This document shows, one piece after another, positions 1 through 6,934 of a DNA stretch of 8,672 nucleotides. Position 1 is the stretch's first letter. The number at the start of each line of letters is the position of its first letter. The notes under the pieces are model-generated. The model had not been told where the DNA came from, ran no database searches, and was given only the letters and a program-made list of their open reading frames with translations. The stretch is from an uncultured Bacteroides sp. (GTDB lineage Bacteria > Bacteroidota > Bacteroidia > Bacteroidales > Bacteroidaceae): positions 1-8,672 of the forward strand of contig CABROZ010000097.1 in the NCBI GenBank assembly GCA_902472795.1. The letters run 5' to 3'. The position numbers and the translations under genes were made by a program.

Positions 1-440
1 CCTCTCTCTACGACGTCGCGTTGGATAACTCGTATGAGCCGCTCATCGGGGTCGGCATCTACAAAGACTTTCAGATCCATCATATTACGCAGTCTTTTGT
101 CGCATAGAGCCAGGATGCCTTCAATGATGATGACGTGGCGTGGCTCAATGTGGATGGTTTCCGGCTGACGGGTGCAGGTCAGGTACGAATAAGTCGGTTG
201 TTCGATGCTTTTCCCCTCGCGCAGCATGGCTACATGTTTGGACAAGAGAGCCCAGTCGAATGCATCAGGGTGGTCAAAATTGATATTTTGACGTTCTTCG
301 ACTGGCACGTGACTGCTGTCTTTGTAGTAAGAGTCTTGGGGAAGCAGTACAACTTCGCCGGTTGGCAGGCTTTCGATGATTTTACGTACGACGGTGGTCT
401 TTCCCGACCCGGTTCCGCCAGCAATTCCTATTATTAACAT
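1..440 (-). CDS. udk: Uridine kinase (uridine/cytidine kinase), 3' part cut by the window edge
   Basis: Phosphorylates uridine and cytidine to UMP and CMP with ATP or GTP, in cytoplasmic pyrimidine salvage. Read from the ATG at 440-438, 146 complete codons are visible; the family is usually a little over 200 residues, so roughly the last quarter lies outside. The P-loop GGTGSGKT is at residues 8-15. QDSYYKD (35-41), NFDHPDAFD (54-62), YSY (84-86), EGILAL (107-112) and VFVDADPDERLIRVIQRD (125-142, the lid region) follow in family order. The start is chosen because the P-loop begins only a few residues in, as is typical. The gene is divergent from the Dabb gene across a 102-bp control region and has its own promoter at 509-539. 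No frame break is seen. The identification is from motif recognition and is secure. Confidence 0.96.
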   Translation of the reverse strand, partial: MLIIGIAGGTGSGKTTVVRKIIESLPTGEVVLLPQDSYYKDSSHVPVEERQNINFDHPDAFDWALLSKHVAMLREGKSIEQPTYSYLTCTRQPETIHIEPRHVIIIEGILALCDKRLRNMMDLKVFVDADPDERLIRVIQRDVVER

Positions 441-471
441 CCGTTTACATGTATATTTGAAACAAAACAAG

Positions 472-479
472 TATTTTTG
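472..479 (+). promoter_or_regulatory. Possible -7 box for the Dabb-dsbD gene cluster
   Basis: TATTTTTG fits TAnnTTTG exactly on the plus strand, 63 bp before the Dabb start. No good -33 element lies at the right distance: the nearest TTTG (456-459) leaves only 12 bp and TTTA (444-447) leaves 24. It is the best candidate promoter for the plus-strand cluster, but A/T-rich sequence makes a chance match likely. Confidence 0.35.
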
Positions 480-492
480 CAGTTGCTGATAG

Positions 493-507
493 CAGCCGCT
501 TCGGCTG
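493..507. repeat. GC-rich inverted repeat between divergent promoters
   Basis: CAGCCG (493-498), loop CTT, CGGCTG (502-507): a perfect 6-bp dyad. It lies close to the predicted udk start site and downstream of the plus-strand -7 candidate. It could be an operator or a leader hairpin; nothing in the sequence decides between these. Confidence 0.5.
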
Positions 508-508
508 A

Positions 509-539
509 CAAATATACGTAAAAACATTAAAATAACAAA
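509..539 (-). promoter_or_regulatory. Bacteroides-type promoter for udk
   Basis: On the minus strand the -33 element TTTG (complement of 536-539) is followed by a 19-bp spacer and a perfect -7 element TATATTTG (complement of 509-516). This matches the known Bacteroidetes consensus TTTG-N19-21-TAnnTTTG. It predicts a start near base 502 and a leader of about 60 nt before the udk ATG. Confidence 0.75.
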
Positions 540-542
540 GTT

Positions 543-842
543 ATGGTCAAGCACATAGTATTATTTAAGTTGAAAGATGAGGCTTCGGCTGCCGAAAAGT
601 CAGAAGCAATGAATAATTTTAAAGAAGCAATCGAGGCACTTCCCGCTAAAATACCGACCATCCGAAAAATCGAAGTCGGATTGAATATGAACCCGGCTGA
701 GACATGGAGTATCGCTTTATACAGTGAGTTTGACACATTAGACGATGTGAAATCGTATGCTGTCCATCCCGACCACGTAGCTGCCGGAAAACTTATTGCT
801 CACGTGAAGGAAAGTCGTGCTTGTGTGGACTATGAGATTTGA
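543..842 (+). CDS. Stress-responsive alpha/beta-barrel (Dabb) domain protein
   Basis: A 99-residue protein that is essentially one Dabb domain. It opens with VKHIVLFKLKDEAS, has a helix-rich segment (residues 17-33), the strand KIEVGLNMN (42-50), the family signature YAVHPDHVA (72-80, with H75 and H78) and ends in the typical SRACVDYEI. Dabb proteins are small ferredoxin-fold dimers related to plant stress proteins and to some polyketide and hydroxynitrile enzymes. Most bacterial members have no known substrate, so no reaction is assigned. There is no signal peptide or membrane segment, so it is probably cytoplasmic. It is the first gene of the plus-strand cluster, 35 bp before dsbD. The ATG at 543 is used because the domain begins at residue 2. 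Confidence 0.9.
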   Translation: MVKHIVLFKLKDEASAAEKSEAMNNFKEAIEALPAKIPTIRKIEVGLNMNPAETWSIALYSEFDTLDDVKSYAVHPDHVAAGKLIAHVKESRACVDYEI

Positions 843-877
843 TGGAATCCAGTAACCAATTTATTGAAATATAACCG

Positions 878-2908
878 ATGAAGAAAAGTTTGTTTTCGGT
901 TCTGCTGTTGCTTTTAGCCGTGATGACCCAGGCACAGATTCAGGAACCGGTGAAATTTAAGGCTGAATTGAAGAATGTGTCGGCCGATGAAGTGGAAGTT
1001 GTTTTTTCTGCAACTATTGATAACGGGTGGCATGTGTATTCGACGGATTTAGGAGACGGAGGTCCCATTTCGGCTACATTCAATACGGAGAAATTATCTG
1101 GTGCGGCGGTGGACGGTAAGCTGAAACCGGTGGGTAAGGAAATCTCTACTTATGACCAGATGTTCGAAATGAAAGTGCGTTATTTTGAGCACAGCGTTCA
1201 GTTTGTTCAGAAGTTGAAACTGACGGGAGGTGAATATCATATCGAAGGCTTTTTGGAATATGGGGCTTGCAACGACGAGAATTGCCTTCCACCTACGCAA
1301 GTGCCTTTCCGCTTCTCCGGTAAGGCTGCCGGAAAGGCTGCTGATGCAGAAAAGACAGAGGTTACTGAAGAGACTACTACAGAACAAGCATCCAATGTAG
1401 AGACGACGGATGGGGCAGTCACGGCCGATTCTGTAACCACAGTTGCAGAAGTAAAAGACGAGGCTGCCGATCTTTGGAAACCGGTGATCGACGAATTGAA
1501 GGCAATGGGTGAAACTTCTTCCTCTCAGGAGGATATGTCATGGATATATGTGTTTATTACCGGCTTTGTAGGAGGTCTGTTGGCCTTGTTCACTCCGTGT
1601 GTGTGGCCTATCATACCTATGACGGTAAGTTTTTTCCTGAAACGTAATAAGGATAAGAAGAAGGGCATCCGTGATGCATGGACATACGGTGCTTCTATCG
1701 TTGTGATTTATGTTGCTCTGGGATTGATTATTACCGGTATTTTCGGAGCCAATGCACTGAATGCTCTTTCTACGAATGCCATTTTCAATATATTCTTCTG
1801 TTTGATGCTGGTGGTATTTGCTGCTTCATTCTTTGGTGCTTTCGAAATCACGCTTCCTTCCAAGTGGAGCAATGCCGTTGACAGCAAGGCCGAGAGGACA
1901 ACAGGCTTATTAAGCATATTCCTGATGGCTTTCACCTTGTCATTGGTTTCATTCTCTTGTACGGGTCCTATTATTGGTTTCCTCTTGGTCGAAGTTTCTA
2001 CCACGGGCAGTGTGATAGCTCCCGCTATCGGTATGTTGGGCTTTGCCATTGCCTTGGCATTGCCATTTACGCTGTTTGCCCTGTTCCCCTCGTGGCTGAA
2101 GTCCATGCCTAAATCGGGTGGCTGGATGAATGTCATTAAAGTGACATTAGGTTTTCTCGAGCTGGCTTTTGCTTTGAAGTTCTTGTCGGTGGCCGACTTG
2201 GCATACGGCTGGCGCATTTTGGATCGTGAGACATTCCTGGCCTTATGGATTGTGCTTTTTGCCCTGCTTGGTTTCTATCTGTTGGGCAAGATCAAGTTCC
2301 CGCACGATGACGATAATACCAAAGTCAGCGTACCTCGTTTCTTCCTGGCTTTGGCTTCGCTGGCGTTTGCAGTTTATATGGTTCCCGGCTTGTGGGGTGC
2401 GCCGTTGAAGGCTGTCAGTGCCTTTGCTCCGCCGATGAAGACTCAGGACTTTAACTTATATAATAATGAAGTGCATGCCCAGTTTATGGATTATGATTTG
2501 GGTATGGAGTATGCACGCCGTCAGGGAAAACCGGTAATGCTTGACTTCACGGGTTATGGTTGTGTCAACTGTCGCAAGATGGAGTTGGCTGTATGGACCG
2601 ATCAGAAAGTCAGTGATATAATCCGTAACGATTATGTGCTCATTACGCTGTATGTGGATGACAAGACACCGCTTCCTCAGCCGCAGAAGATAGTCGAAAA
2701 CGGTACGGAACGCACGCTGCGTACGGTGGGCGACAAGTGGAGCTATCTGCAACGTGTGAAGTTTGGTGCCAATGCACAGCCGTTCTACGTATTGATAGAC
2801 AACGAAGGCAAGCCACTGAACAAGTCGTATTCGTATGACGAGGATGTTCCTAAGTATGTAGAATTCTTGCAGAAGGGATTGGAGAATTATAAAACAGTGA
2901 AACAATAA
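878..2908 (+). CDS. dsbD: DsbD-type thiol:disulfide interchange protein (cytoplasmic membrane)
   Basis: Moves reducing equivalents from cytoplasmic thioredoxin across the inner membrane to periplasmic thiol proteins. The 676 residues show the full three-part DsbD plan. A signal peptide (1-19, probable cut after TQA) leads into a periplasmic alpha domain (about 20-150) with cysteines C131 and C136. A T/E/A-rich linker (about 152-200) follows, then a membrane domain (about 222-504) with about eight hydrophobic segments and the paired cysteines C241 (FTPCVWP) and C361 (SFSCTGP). The C-terminal thioredoxin-like gamma domain (about 530-676) carries CVNC (562-565). All six redox cysteines expected of DsbD are present, so it should be active. 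The alpha-domain pair is spaced C-x4-C, whereas E. coli DsbD has x5. The gene sits between the Dabb gene (35 bp) and the PurF-like gene (21 bp) with no obvious promoter of its own. The start is supported by the signal peptide. Confidence 0.94.
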   Translation: MKKSLFSVLLLLLAVMTQAQIQEPVKFKAELKNVSADEVEVVFSATIDNGWHVYSTDLGDGGPISATFNTEKLSGAAVDGKLKPVGKEISTYDQMFEMKVRYFEHSVQFVQKLKLTGGEYHIEGFLEYGACNDENCLPPTQVPFRFSGKAAGKAADAEKTEVTEETTTEQASNVETTDGAVTADSVTTVAEVKDEAADLWKPVIDELKAMGETSSSQEDMSWIYVFITGFVGGLLALFTPCVWPIIPMTVSFFLKRNKDKKKGIRDAWTYGASIVVIYVALGLIITGIFGANALNALSTNAIFNIFFCLMLVVFAASFFGAFEITLPSKWSNAVDSKAERTTGLLSIFLMAFTLSLVSFSCTGPIIGFLLVEVSTTGSVIAPAIGMLGFAIALALPFTLFALFPSWLKSMPKSGGWMNVIKVTLGFLELAFALKFLSVADLAYGWRILDRETFLALWIVLFALLGFYLLGKIKFPHDDDNTKVSVPRFFLALASLAFAVYMVPGLWGAPLKAVSAFAPPMKTQDFNLYNNEVHAQFMDYDLGMEYARRQGKPVMLDFTGYGCVNCRKMELAVWTDQKVSDIIRNDYVLITLYVDDKTPLPQPQKIVENGTERTLRTVGDKWSYLQRVKFGANAQPFYVLIDNEGKPLNKSYSYDEDVPKYVEFLQKGLENYKTVKQ

Positions 2909-2929
2909 AAACAATAACACAGAGAATAT

Positions 2930-4339
2930 ATGGGAGGATTTTTTGGGACAGTTGCCAAGGCAAGTTGTGTGACCGATTTATTCTATGGAACCGACTACAA
3001 TTCACATCTTGGTACTAAACGTGGCGGTATGGCTACGTTCGATTCGGAACAGAAGGTGTTCGCACGTTCTATTCATAATTTGGAGAGCACTTATTTCCGG
3101 ACGAAGTTTGAAGACGAACTGGATAAGTTTAAAGGAAATTCAGGCATAGGAATTATCAGTGATACCGATCCGCAGCCCATTATATTGAATTCTCATTTGG
3201 GACGTTTTGCCATTGTTACCGTTGCCAAGATAGCTAATATAGATGAGTTGGAAGCCGAACTGTTGGACCATAACATGCACTTTGCAGAGTTGAGTTCCGG
3301 TCAGACCAATCAGACTGAATTAGTGGCTTTGCTGATTATTCAGGGCAAGAATTTTGTGGATGGCATCGAGAATGTATATCGTCGGGTCAAGGGTTCTTGT
3401 TCCATGTTGTTGCTTACCGAAGACGGCATTATTGCTGCACGCGACAAGTGGGGACGTACTCCCATCGTCATTGGCCGGAAGGAAGGTGCTTATGCCGCTA
3501 CCAGCGAGTCGAGCAGTTTTCCGAATCTGGATTATGAAATAGACCGTTATTTAGGCCCGGGTGAAATCGTCCGTCTGCATGCCGACGGCGTAGAACAATT
3601 GCGCAAACCGGAAGAGAAAATGCAGATCTGTTCGTTTTTGTGGGTATATTATGGTTTCCCGACTTCCTGTTACGAAGGGGTCAATGTGGAAGAGGTACGT
3701 TTTACAAGTGGTTTGAAGATGGGACAGACCGATGCTTCCAAGGTAGATTGTGTCTGTGGCATCCCCGATTCGGGGGTCGGCATGGCGTTAGGATATGCCG
3801 AAGGAAAGGGAGTACCTTATCATCGTGCCATTTCTAAATATACACCCACCTGGCCGCGCAGCTTTACTCCCAGCAAGCAGGAAATGCGTAATCTTGTTGC
3901 CAAGATGAAACTGATTCCCAACCGAGCCATGTTGCAGGGCAAACGTATGTTGTTTTGCGACGACTCCATTGTGCGTGGCACCCAATTGCGTGACAATGTG
4001 AAGGTTCTTTTCGATTGCGGTGCCAAGGAAGTGCATATCCGCATTGCTTGTCCGCCCCTCATCTATGCTTGTCCCTTTATTGGTTTCACTGCATCGAAGA
4101 GCCCGCTCGAACTGATTACGCGTCGCATCATTAAGGAGTTGGAAGGCGATGAGAACAAGAATCTCGACAAATATGCAACCACCGGTTCGCCCGAGTACGA
4201 AAAGATGGTTGAGATTATCCGTGAGCGTTTTGGCCTGACATCGTTGAAGTTCAATACACTGGAGACACTGGTCGAGTCTATCGGTCTGCCCAAGTGTAAG
4301 TTGTGCACGCACTGTTTCGATGGAAGCAGCTGCTTCTAA
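2930..4339 (+). CDS. PurF-like amidophosphoribosyltransferase with a degenerate glutaminase domain
   Basis: A 469-residue homologue of PurF, which makes phosphoribosylamine from PRPP and glutamine. The N-terminal class-II glutaminase fold is recognisable, but its active site is gone. The nucleophile Cys after Met is Gly2 (MGGFFGTV). The GHxRYxTxG segment with the substrate Arg is replaced by GIGIISDTD (72-80). HNGN is replaced by VAKI (98-101), and the SDxE Asp is Gln128 (NQTE). An in-frame stop at 2915-2917 leaves room for only four codons upstream, so no other start restores a Cys. The phosphoribosyltransferase half is kept: CGIPDSGVGMALGYA (276-290) and PRPP loop CDDSIVRGTQ (343-352). Cysteines 234, 381, 459 and 462 line up with the four 4Fe-4S ligands of B. 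subtilis PurF. C456 and C468 are additional. It may use free ammonia or another amine, or be regulatory; the gene symbol purF is withheld for that reason. Confidence 0.88.
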   Translation: MGGFFGTVAKASCVTDLFYGTDYNSHLGTKRGGMATFDSEQKVFARSIHNLESTYFRTKFEDELDKFKGNSGIGIISDTDPQPIILNSHLGRFAIVTVAKIANIDELEAELLDHNMHFAELSSGQTNQTELVALLIIQGKNFVDGIENVYRRVKGSCSMLLLTEDGIIAARDKWGRTPIVIGRKEGAYAATSESSSFPNLDYEIDRYLGPGEIVRLHADGVEQLRKPEEKMQICSFLWVYYGFPTSCYEGVNVEEVRFTSGLKMGQTDASKVDCVCGIPDSGVGMALGYAEGKGVPYHRAISKYTPTWPRSFTPSKQEMRNLVAKMKLIPNRAMLQGKRMLFCDDSIVRGTQLRDNVKVLFDCGAKEVHIRIACPPLIYACPFIGFTASKSPLELITRRIIKELEGDENKNLDKYATTGSPEYEKMVEIIRERFGLTSLKFNTLETLVESIGLPKCKLCTHCFDGSSCF

Positions 4340-4358
4340 ATGTAGTATTATTCATGGT

Positions 4359-4424
4359 TAAGTTCTTGAGTTTATGAGTTGAACTTTATGGATTGGCTTA
4401 CCAACTTGAAAACTCAAGAACTTA
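4359..4424. repeat. Long inverted repeat between the PurF-like gene and pepT
   Basis: Perfect 15-nt arms TAAGTTCTTGAGTTT (4359-4373) and AAACTCAAGAACTTA (4410-4424). Past one A-A mismatch the stem continues inward through two G-U pairs to AGTTG (4377-4381) with CAACT (4402-4406), leaving a 20-nt loop. No T-run follows on either strand, so it is not a standard terminator. It fills most of the 109-bp gap, which otherwise has no TAnnTTTG promoter. RNA stabilisation, attenuation or a dispersed intergenic repeat are possible. Confidence 0.7.
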
Positions 4425-4448
4425 CAAACTAATTATCCCCTTAATCAT

Positions 4449-5669
4449 ATGTCTTTAGTAGAGCGTTTTTTGAAGTATGTAAGTTTCGATACTCAGTCAA
4501 GCGAAGAGACGGGACTTACCCCAAGTACTCCGGGGCAGATGGTATTTGCCGAGTACTTGAAGAGTGAATTGGAATCCCTGGGATTAGAAGAAATCTCATT
4601 GGACGAGAACGGTTATCTGTTTGCTACGCTGCCTGCCAATGTTGACAAGCAGTTGCCGGTTGTAGGTTTCATTGCCCACATGGATACCAGCCCCGACATG
4701 AGTGGAAAGGATGTAAAACCACGTACGGTGACCAATTACGACGGGACGGACATTGTGCTTTGTGCCGAGGAAAACATTGTCCTTTCTCCTTCACGTTTTC
4801 CCGAACTGCTCGACCATAAGGGTGAGGACCTGATTGTGACCGATGGAAAGACGTTGCTGGGTGCTGACGATAAGGCCGGCATTGCCGAAATTGTTTCGGC
4901 TATCGTTTATTTGCAGCAACATCCCGAAATCAAGCATGGCAAGATTCGTGTCGGATTCAACCCCGACGAAGAAATCGGATTGGGTGCACACAAGTTCGAT
5001 GTAGAAAAGTTCGGATGCGACTGGGCTTACACCATGGACGGAGGTGAAGTGGGTGAATTGGAGTTCGAGAACTTCAATGCTGCTTCAGCTAAAATCATTT
5101 TCAAGGGTCGTAACGTACATCCGGGCTATGCCAAGGACAAAATGTTGAATTCACTTCGCGTGGCCAACCGTTTTATTTCCTTGCTTCCCGAAAACGAGGC
5201 ACCCGAGCATACGGAAGGCTATGAGGGCTTCTACCACCTGATAGGTATGAATGGCGAGGTAGAGCAGACAACTGTATCTTACATCATTCGCGATCACAAC
5301 CGCGCCCGGTTCGAACTGCGCAAGCAACGCATGGAGCGTCTGGTTACCTTTATCAATGCCGAATATGGCGAGGGTACCGCTACCCTTGAACTGCACGACC
5401 AGTATTACAACATGCGTGAGAAGATTGAACCTGTCATGCACGTCATCGACATTGCTTTCGAGGCCATGAAGGCTGCCGGAGTAGAACCGCGTGTGAAAGC
5501 CATTCGTGGCGGTACGGACGGGGCACAGCTTTCGTTCAAGGGGCTGCCTTGTCCGAACATCTTCGCCGGCGGGCTGAATTTCCATGGGCGTTTTGAGTTT
5601 GTTCCCATCCAAAGCATGGAGAAGGCTATGAACGTCATCGTGAAGATTGCAGAAATCGTGGCAAAATAA
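4449..5669 (+). CDS. pepT: Peptidase T (tripeptide aminopeptidase)
   Basis: A zinc-dependent M20-family aminopeptidase that removes the N-terminal residue from tripeptides in the cytoplasm. The 406-residue length is normal for PepT. The metal and catalytic residues are all in place: H77 and D79 in AHMDTSPD, D140 in LLGADDKAG, E174 and E175 in NPDEEIG, D197 in TMDGGEVGE, and H379 in NFHGRFEF. The lid and dimerisation domain occupies about residues 208-325, and the conserved RGGTDGAQLS (353-362) follows it. No signal peptide is present. The gene lies 109 bp after the PurF-like gene, across a stem-loop, and 30 bp before gcvT. I see no promoter directly upstream, so it probably depends on read-through. 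The start is supported by the family N-terminus VERFLKYVSFDTQS. Confidence 0.96.
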   Translation: MSLVERFLKYVSFDTQSSEETGLTPSTPGQMVFAEYLKSELESLGLEEISLDENGYLFATLPANVDKQLPVVGFIAHMDTSPDMSGKDVKPRTVTNYDGTDIVLCAEENIVLSPSRFPELLDHKGEDLIVTDGKTLLGADDKAGIAEIVSAIVYLQQHPEIKHGKIRVGFNPDEEIGLGAHKFDVEKFGCDWAYTMDGGEVGELEFENFNAASAKIIFKGRNVHPGYAKDKMLNSLRVANRFISLLPENEAPEHTEGYEGFYHLIGMNGEVEQTTVSYIIRDHNRARFELRKQRMERLVTFINAEYGEGTATLELHDQYYNMREKIEPVMHVIDIAFEAMKAAGVEPRVKAIRGGTDGAQLSFKGLPCPNIFAGGLNFHGRFEFVPIQSMEKAMNVIVKIAEIVAK

Positions 5670-5699
5670 ACAGTCGGATACTTAACTTTTTTACATATT

Positions 5700-6803
5700 A
5701 TGAAAACAACTCCATTTACCGAAAAACATATCTCGCTGGGTGCCAAGATGCACGAGTTTGCGGGATATAACATGCCGATCGAATACTCCGGTATTATTGA
5801 CGAACATCTTACGGTTTGCCAAGGCGTAGGCGTATTCGATGTTTCTCATATGGGCGAGTTCTGGGTGAAAGGTCCTCAGGCTCTTGCTTTCTTGCAGAAG
5901 GTGACGTCGAACAACGTAGCCGCCTTGACGCCCGTTACGGCCGATGCTCCGGGCAAGGTGCAATACAGCTGCTTCCCTAACGAGGATGGTGGTATTGTCG
6001 ATGACTTGCTTGTCTATCAGTACGAACCCGAAAAGTATCTGCTGGTAGTGAATGCGTCTAACATCGAGAAAGACTGGAACTGGTGTGTGAGCCACAATAC
6101 CGAAGGTGCCGAGTTGGAGAATGCTTCCGACCGCATAGCTCAGTTGGCCGTGCAGGGACCGAAAGCCATCCTGGCTTTGCAGAAGCTGACTCCGATTGAC
6201 CTCTCGGCCATACCTTATTATCATTTCACCCACGGCGAGTTTGCCGGTGTGAAGGATGTCATCATTTCCAATACCGGTTATACCGGTGCAGGCGGATTCG
6301 AGCTTTATTTTTATCCGGAAGATGCTATGAAGATATGGGATGCAGTCTTTGAGGCAGGAGCCGAATTCGGTATCAAGCCCATCGGACTGGGTGCGCGCGA
6401 TACGTTGCGTCTCGAGATGGGATTCTGCCTGTATGGCAACGATTTGGATGACACGACTTCGCCCATCGAAGCCGGTTTGGGATGGATTACCAAGTTTGTG
6501 GATGGAAAGAACTTCATCAACCGCGCCATGCTCGAACGCCAGAAGCAGGAAGGAACCGTGCGTAAGCTGGTAGGTTTTGAAATGGTGGACCGTGGTATCC
6601 CCCGTCATGGCTACGGCCTTTTCAGTGCCGAGGGTGAGGCGATTGGTACGGTTACTTCGGGCACCATGTCGCCAACCCGTAAGATTGGTATCGGTATGGG
6701 GTACGTCAAGCCGGAATACAGCAAACCGGGTACAGAAATCTGTATCGATATGCGTGGCCGTAAGCTGAAGGCCGTGGTGGTGCGTCCGCCTTTCCGCAAA
6801 TAA
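5700..6803 (+). CDS. gcvT: Aminomethyltransferase, T protein of the glycine cleavage system
   Basis: Transfers the methylene group from the aminomethyl-lipoyl arm of H protein to tetrahydrofolate, releasing ammonia and giving 5,10-methylene-THF. The 367 residues match the family length. Clear landmarks are EFAGYNMPIEYS (19-30), GVFDVSHMGE (44-53), the catalytic Asp101 in GGIVDDLLVY, NTGYTGAGGFELY (191-203), the folate-site segment GLGARDTLRLEMGFCLYGND (229-248) and the C-terminal barrel with VTSGTMSPT (318-326). The usual Glu of GYTGE is Ala here. I believe this is common in Bacteroidales, but it touches the folate pocket. The partner genes gcvH and gcvP are not in the window. The gene follows pepT by 30 bp and is closed by an intrinsic terminator 37 bp after its stop, so it is probably the last gene of its transcript. 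Confidence 0.96.
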   Translation: MKTTPFTEKHISLGAKMHEFAGYNMPIEYSGIIDEHLTVCQGVGVFDVSHMGEFWVKGPQALAFLQKVTSNNVAALTPVTADAPGKVQYSCFPNEDGGIVDDLLVYQYEPEKYLLVVNASNIEKDWNWCVSHNTEGAELENASDRIAQLAVQGPKAILALQKLTPIDLSAIPYYHFTHGEFAGVKDVIISNTGYTGAGGFELYFYPEDAMKIWDAVFEAGAEFGIKPIGLGARDTLRLEMGFCLYGNDLDDTTSPIEAGLGWITKFVDGKNFINRAMLERQKQEGTVRKLVGFEMVDRGIPRHGYGLFSAEGEAIGTVTSGTMSPTRKIGIGMGYVKPEYSKPGTEICIDMRGRKLKAVVVRPPFRK

Positions 6804-6839
6804 GTTTGTTTCTCAGAAGAACAATGGATAAAGTAAGGG

Positions 6840-6886
6840 TATCCTGTCGGGGCAGTAGTCATGCTGTTTCCGGCAGGATATTTTTT
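6840..6886 (+). terminator. Intrinsic terminator after gcvT
   Basis: Arms TATCCTGTCGG (6840-6850) and CCGGCAGGATA (6870-6880) pair over 11 bp with one G-U. A short inner CAG/CTG pairing (6853-6855 with 6864-6866) is possible, and six T follow directly (6881-6886). This is a textbook Rho-independent terminator, ending the plus-strand cluster and insulating the hydrogenase promoter downstream. Confidence 0.92.
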
Positions 6887-6934
6887 GCTTTTATAAACGA
6901 CTGAAAATCAGTGCGCATTTTTAGCTGTTGAGAG

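Noticed and set aside
135..437. 100-codon open frame on the plus strand
   Set aside because: It is antisense to uridine kinase, which is clearly coded on the minus strand with a P-loop.
452..459. TATATTTG on the plus strand as a second promoter for the Dabb gene
   Set aside because: No TTTG or similar -33 element lies at the right spacing; the region is A/T-rich and chance matches are expected.
1708..2217. 169-codon open frame on the minus strand
   Set aside because: It is antisense to the DsbD membrane domain; its composition is what a reversed membrane protein gene would give.
3788..4312. 174-codon open frame on the minus strand
   Set aside because: It is antisense to the PRTase half of the PurF-like gene and shows no recognisable protein features.
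5691..6608. 305-codon open frame on the minus strand
   Set aside because: It is antisense to gcvT, which has all family motifs. No promoter or domain supports the minus frame.
6801..6808. TAAGTTTG, a match to the -7 consensus at the gcvT stop
   Set aside because: No -33 element lies 19-21 bp upstream, and the terminator follows within 40 bp.
6824..6904. 26-codon ATG frame after gcvT
   Set aside because: It runs straight through the terminator stem and T-run and has no ribosome-binding or domain evidence.
6900..6912. ACTGA-AAA-TCAGT as a second terminator
   Set aside because: The stem is only 5 bp and A/T-rich, and the T-run is separated from it by GCGCA; the strong terminator just upstream already explains the end of the transcript.
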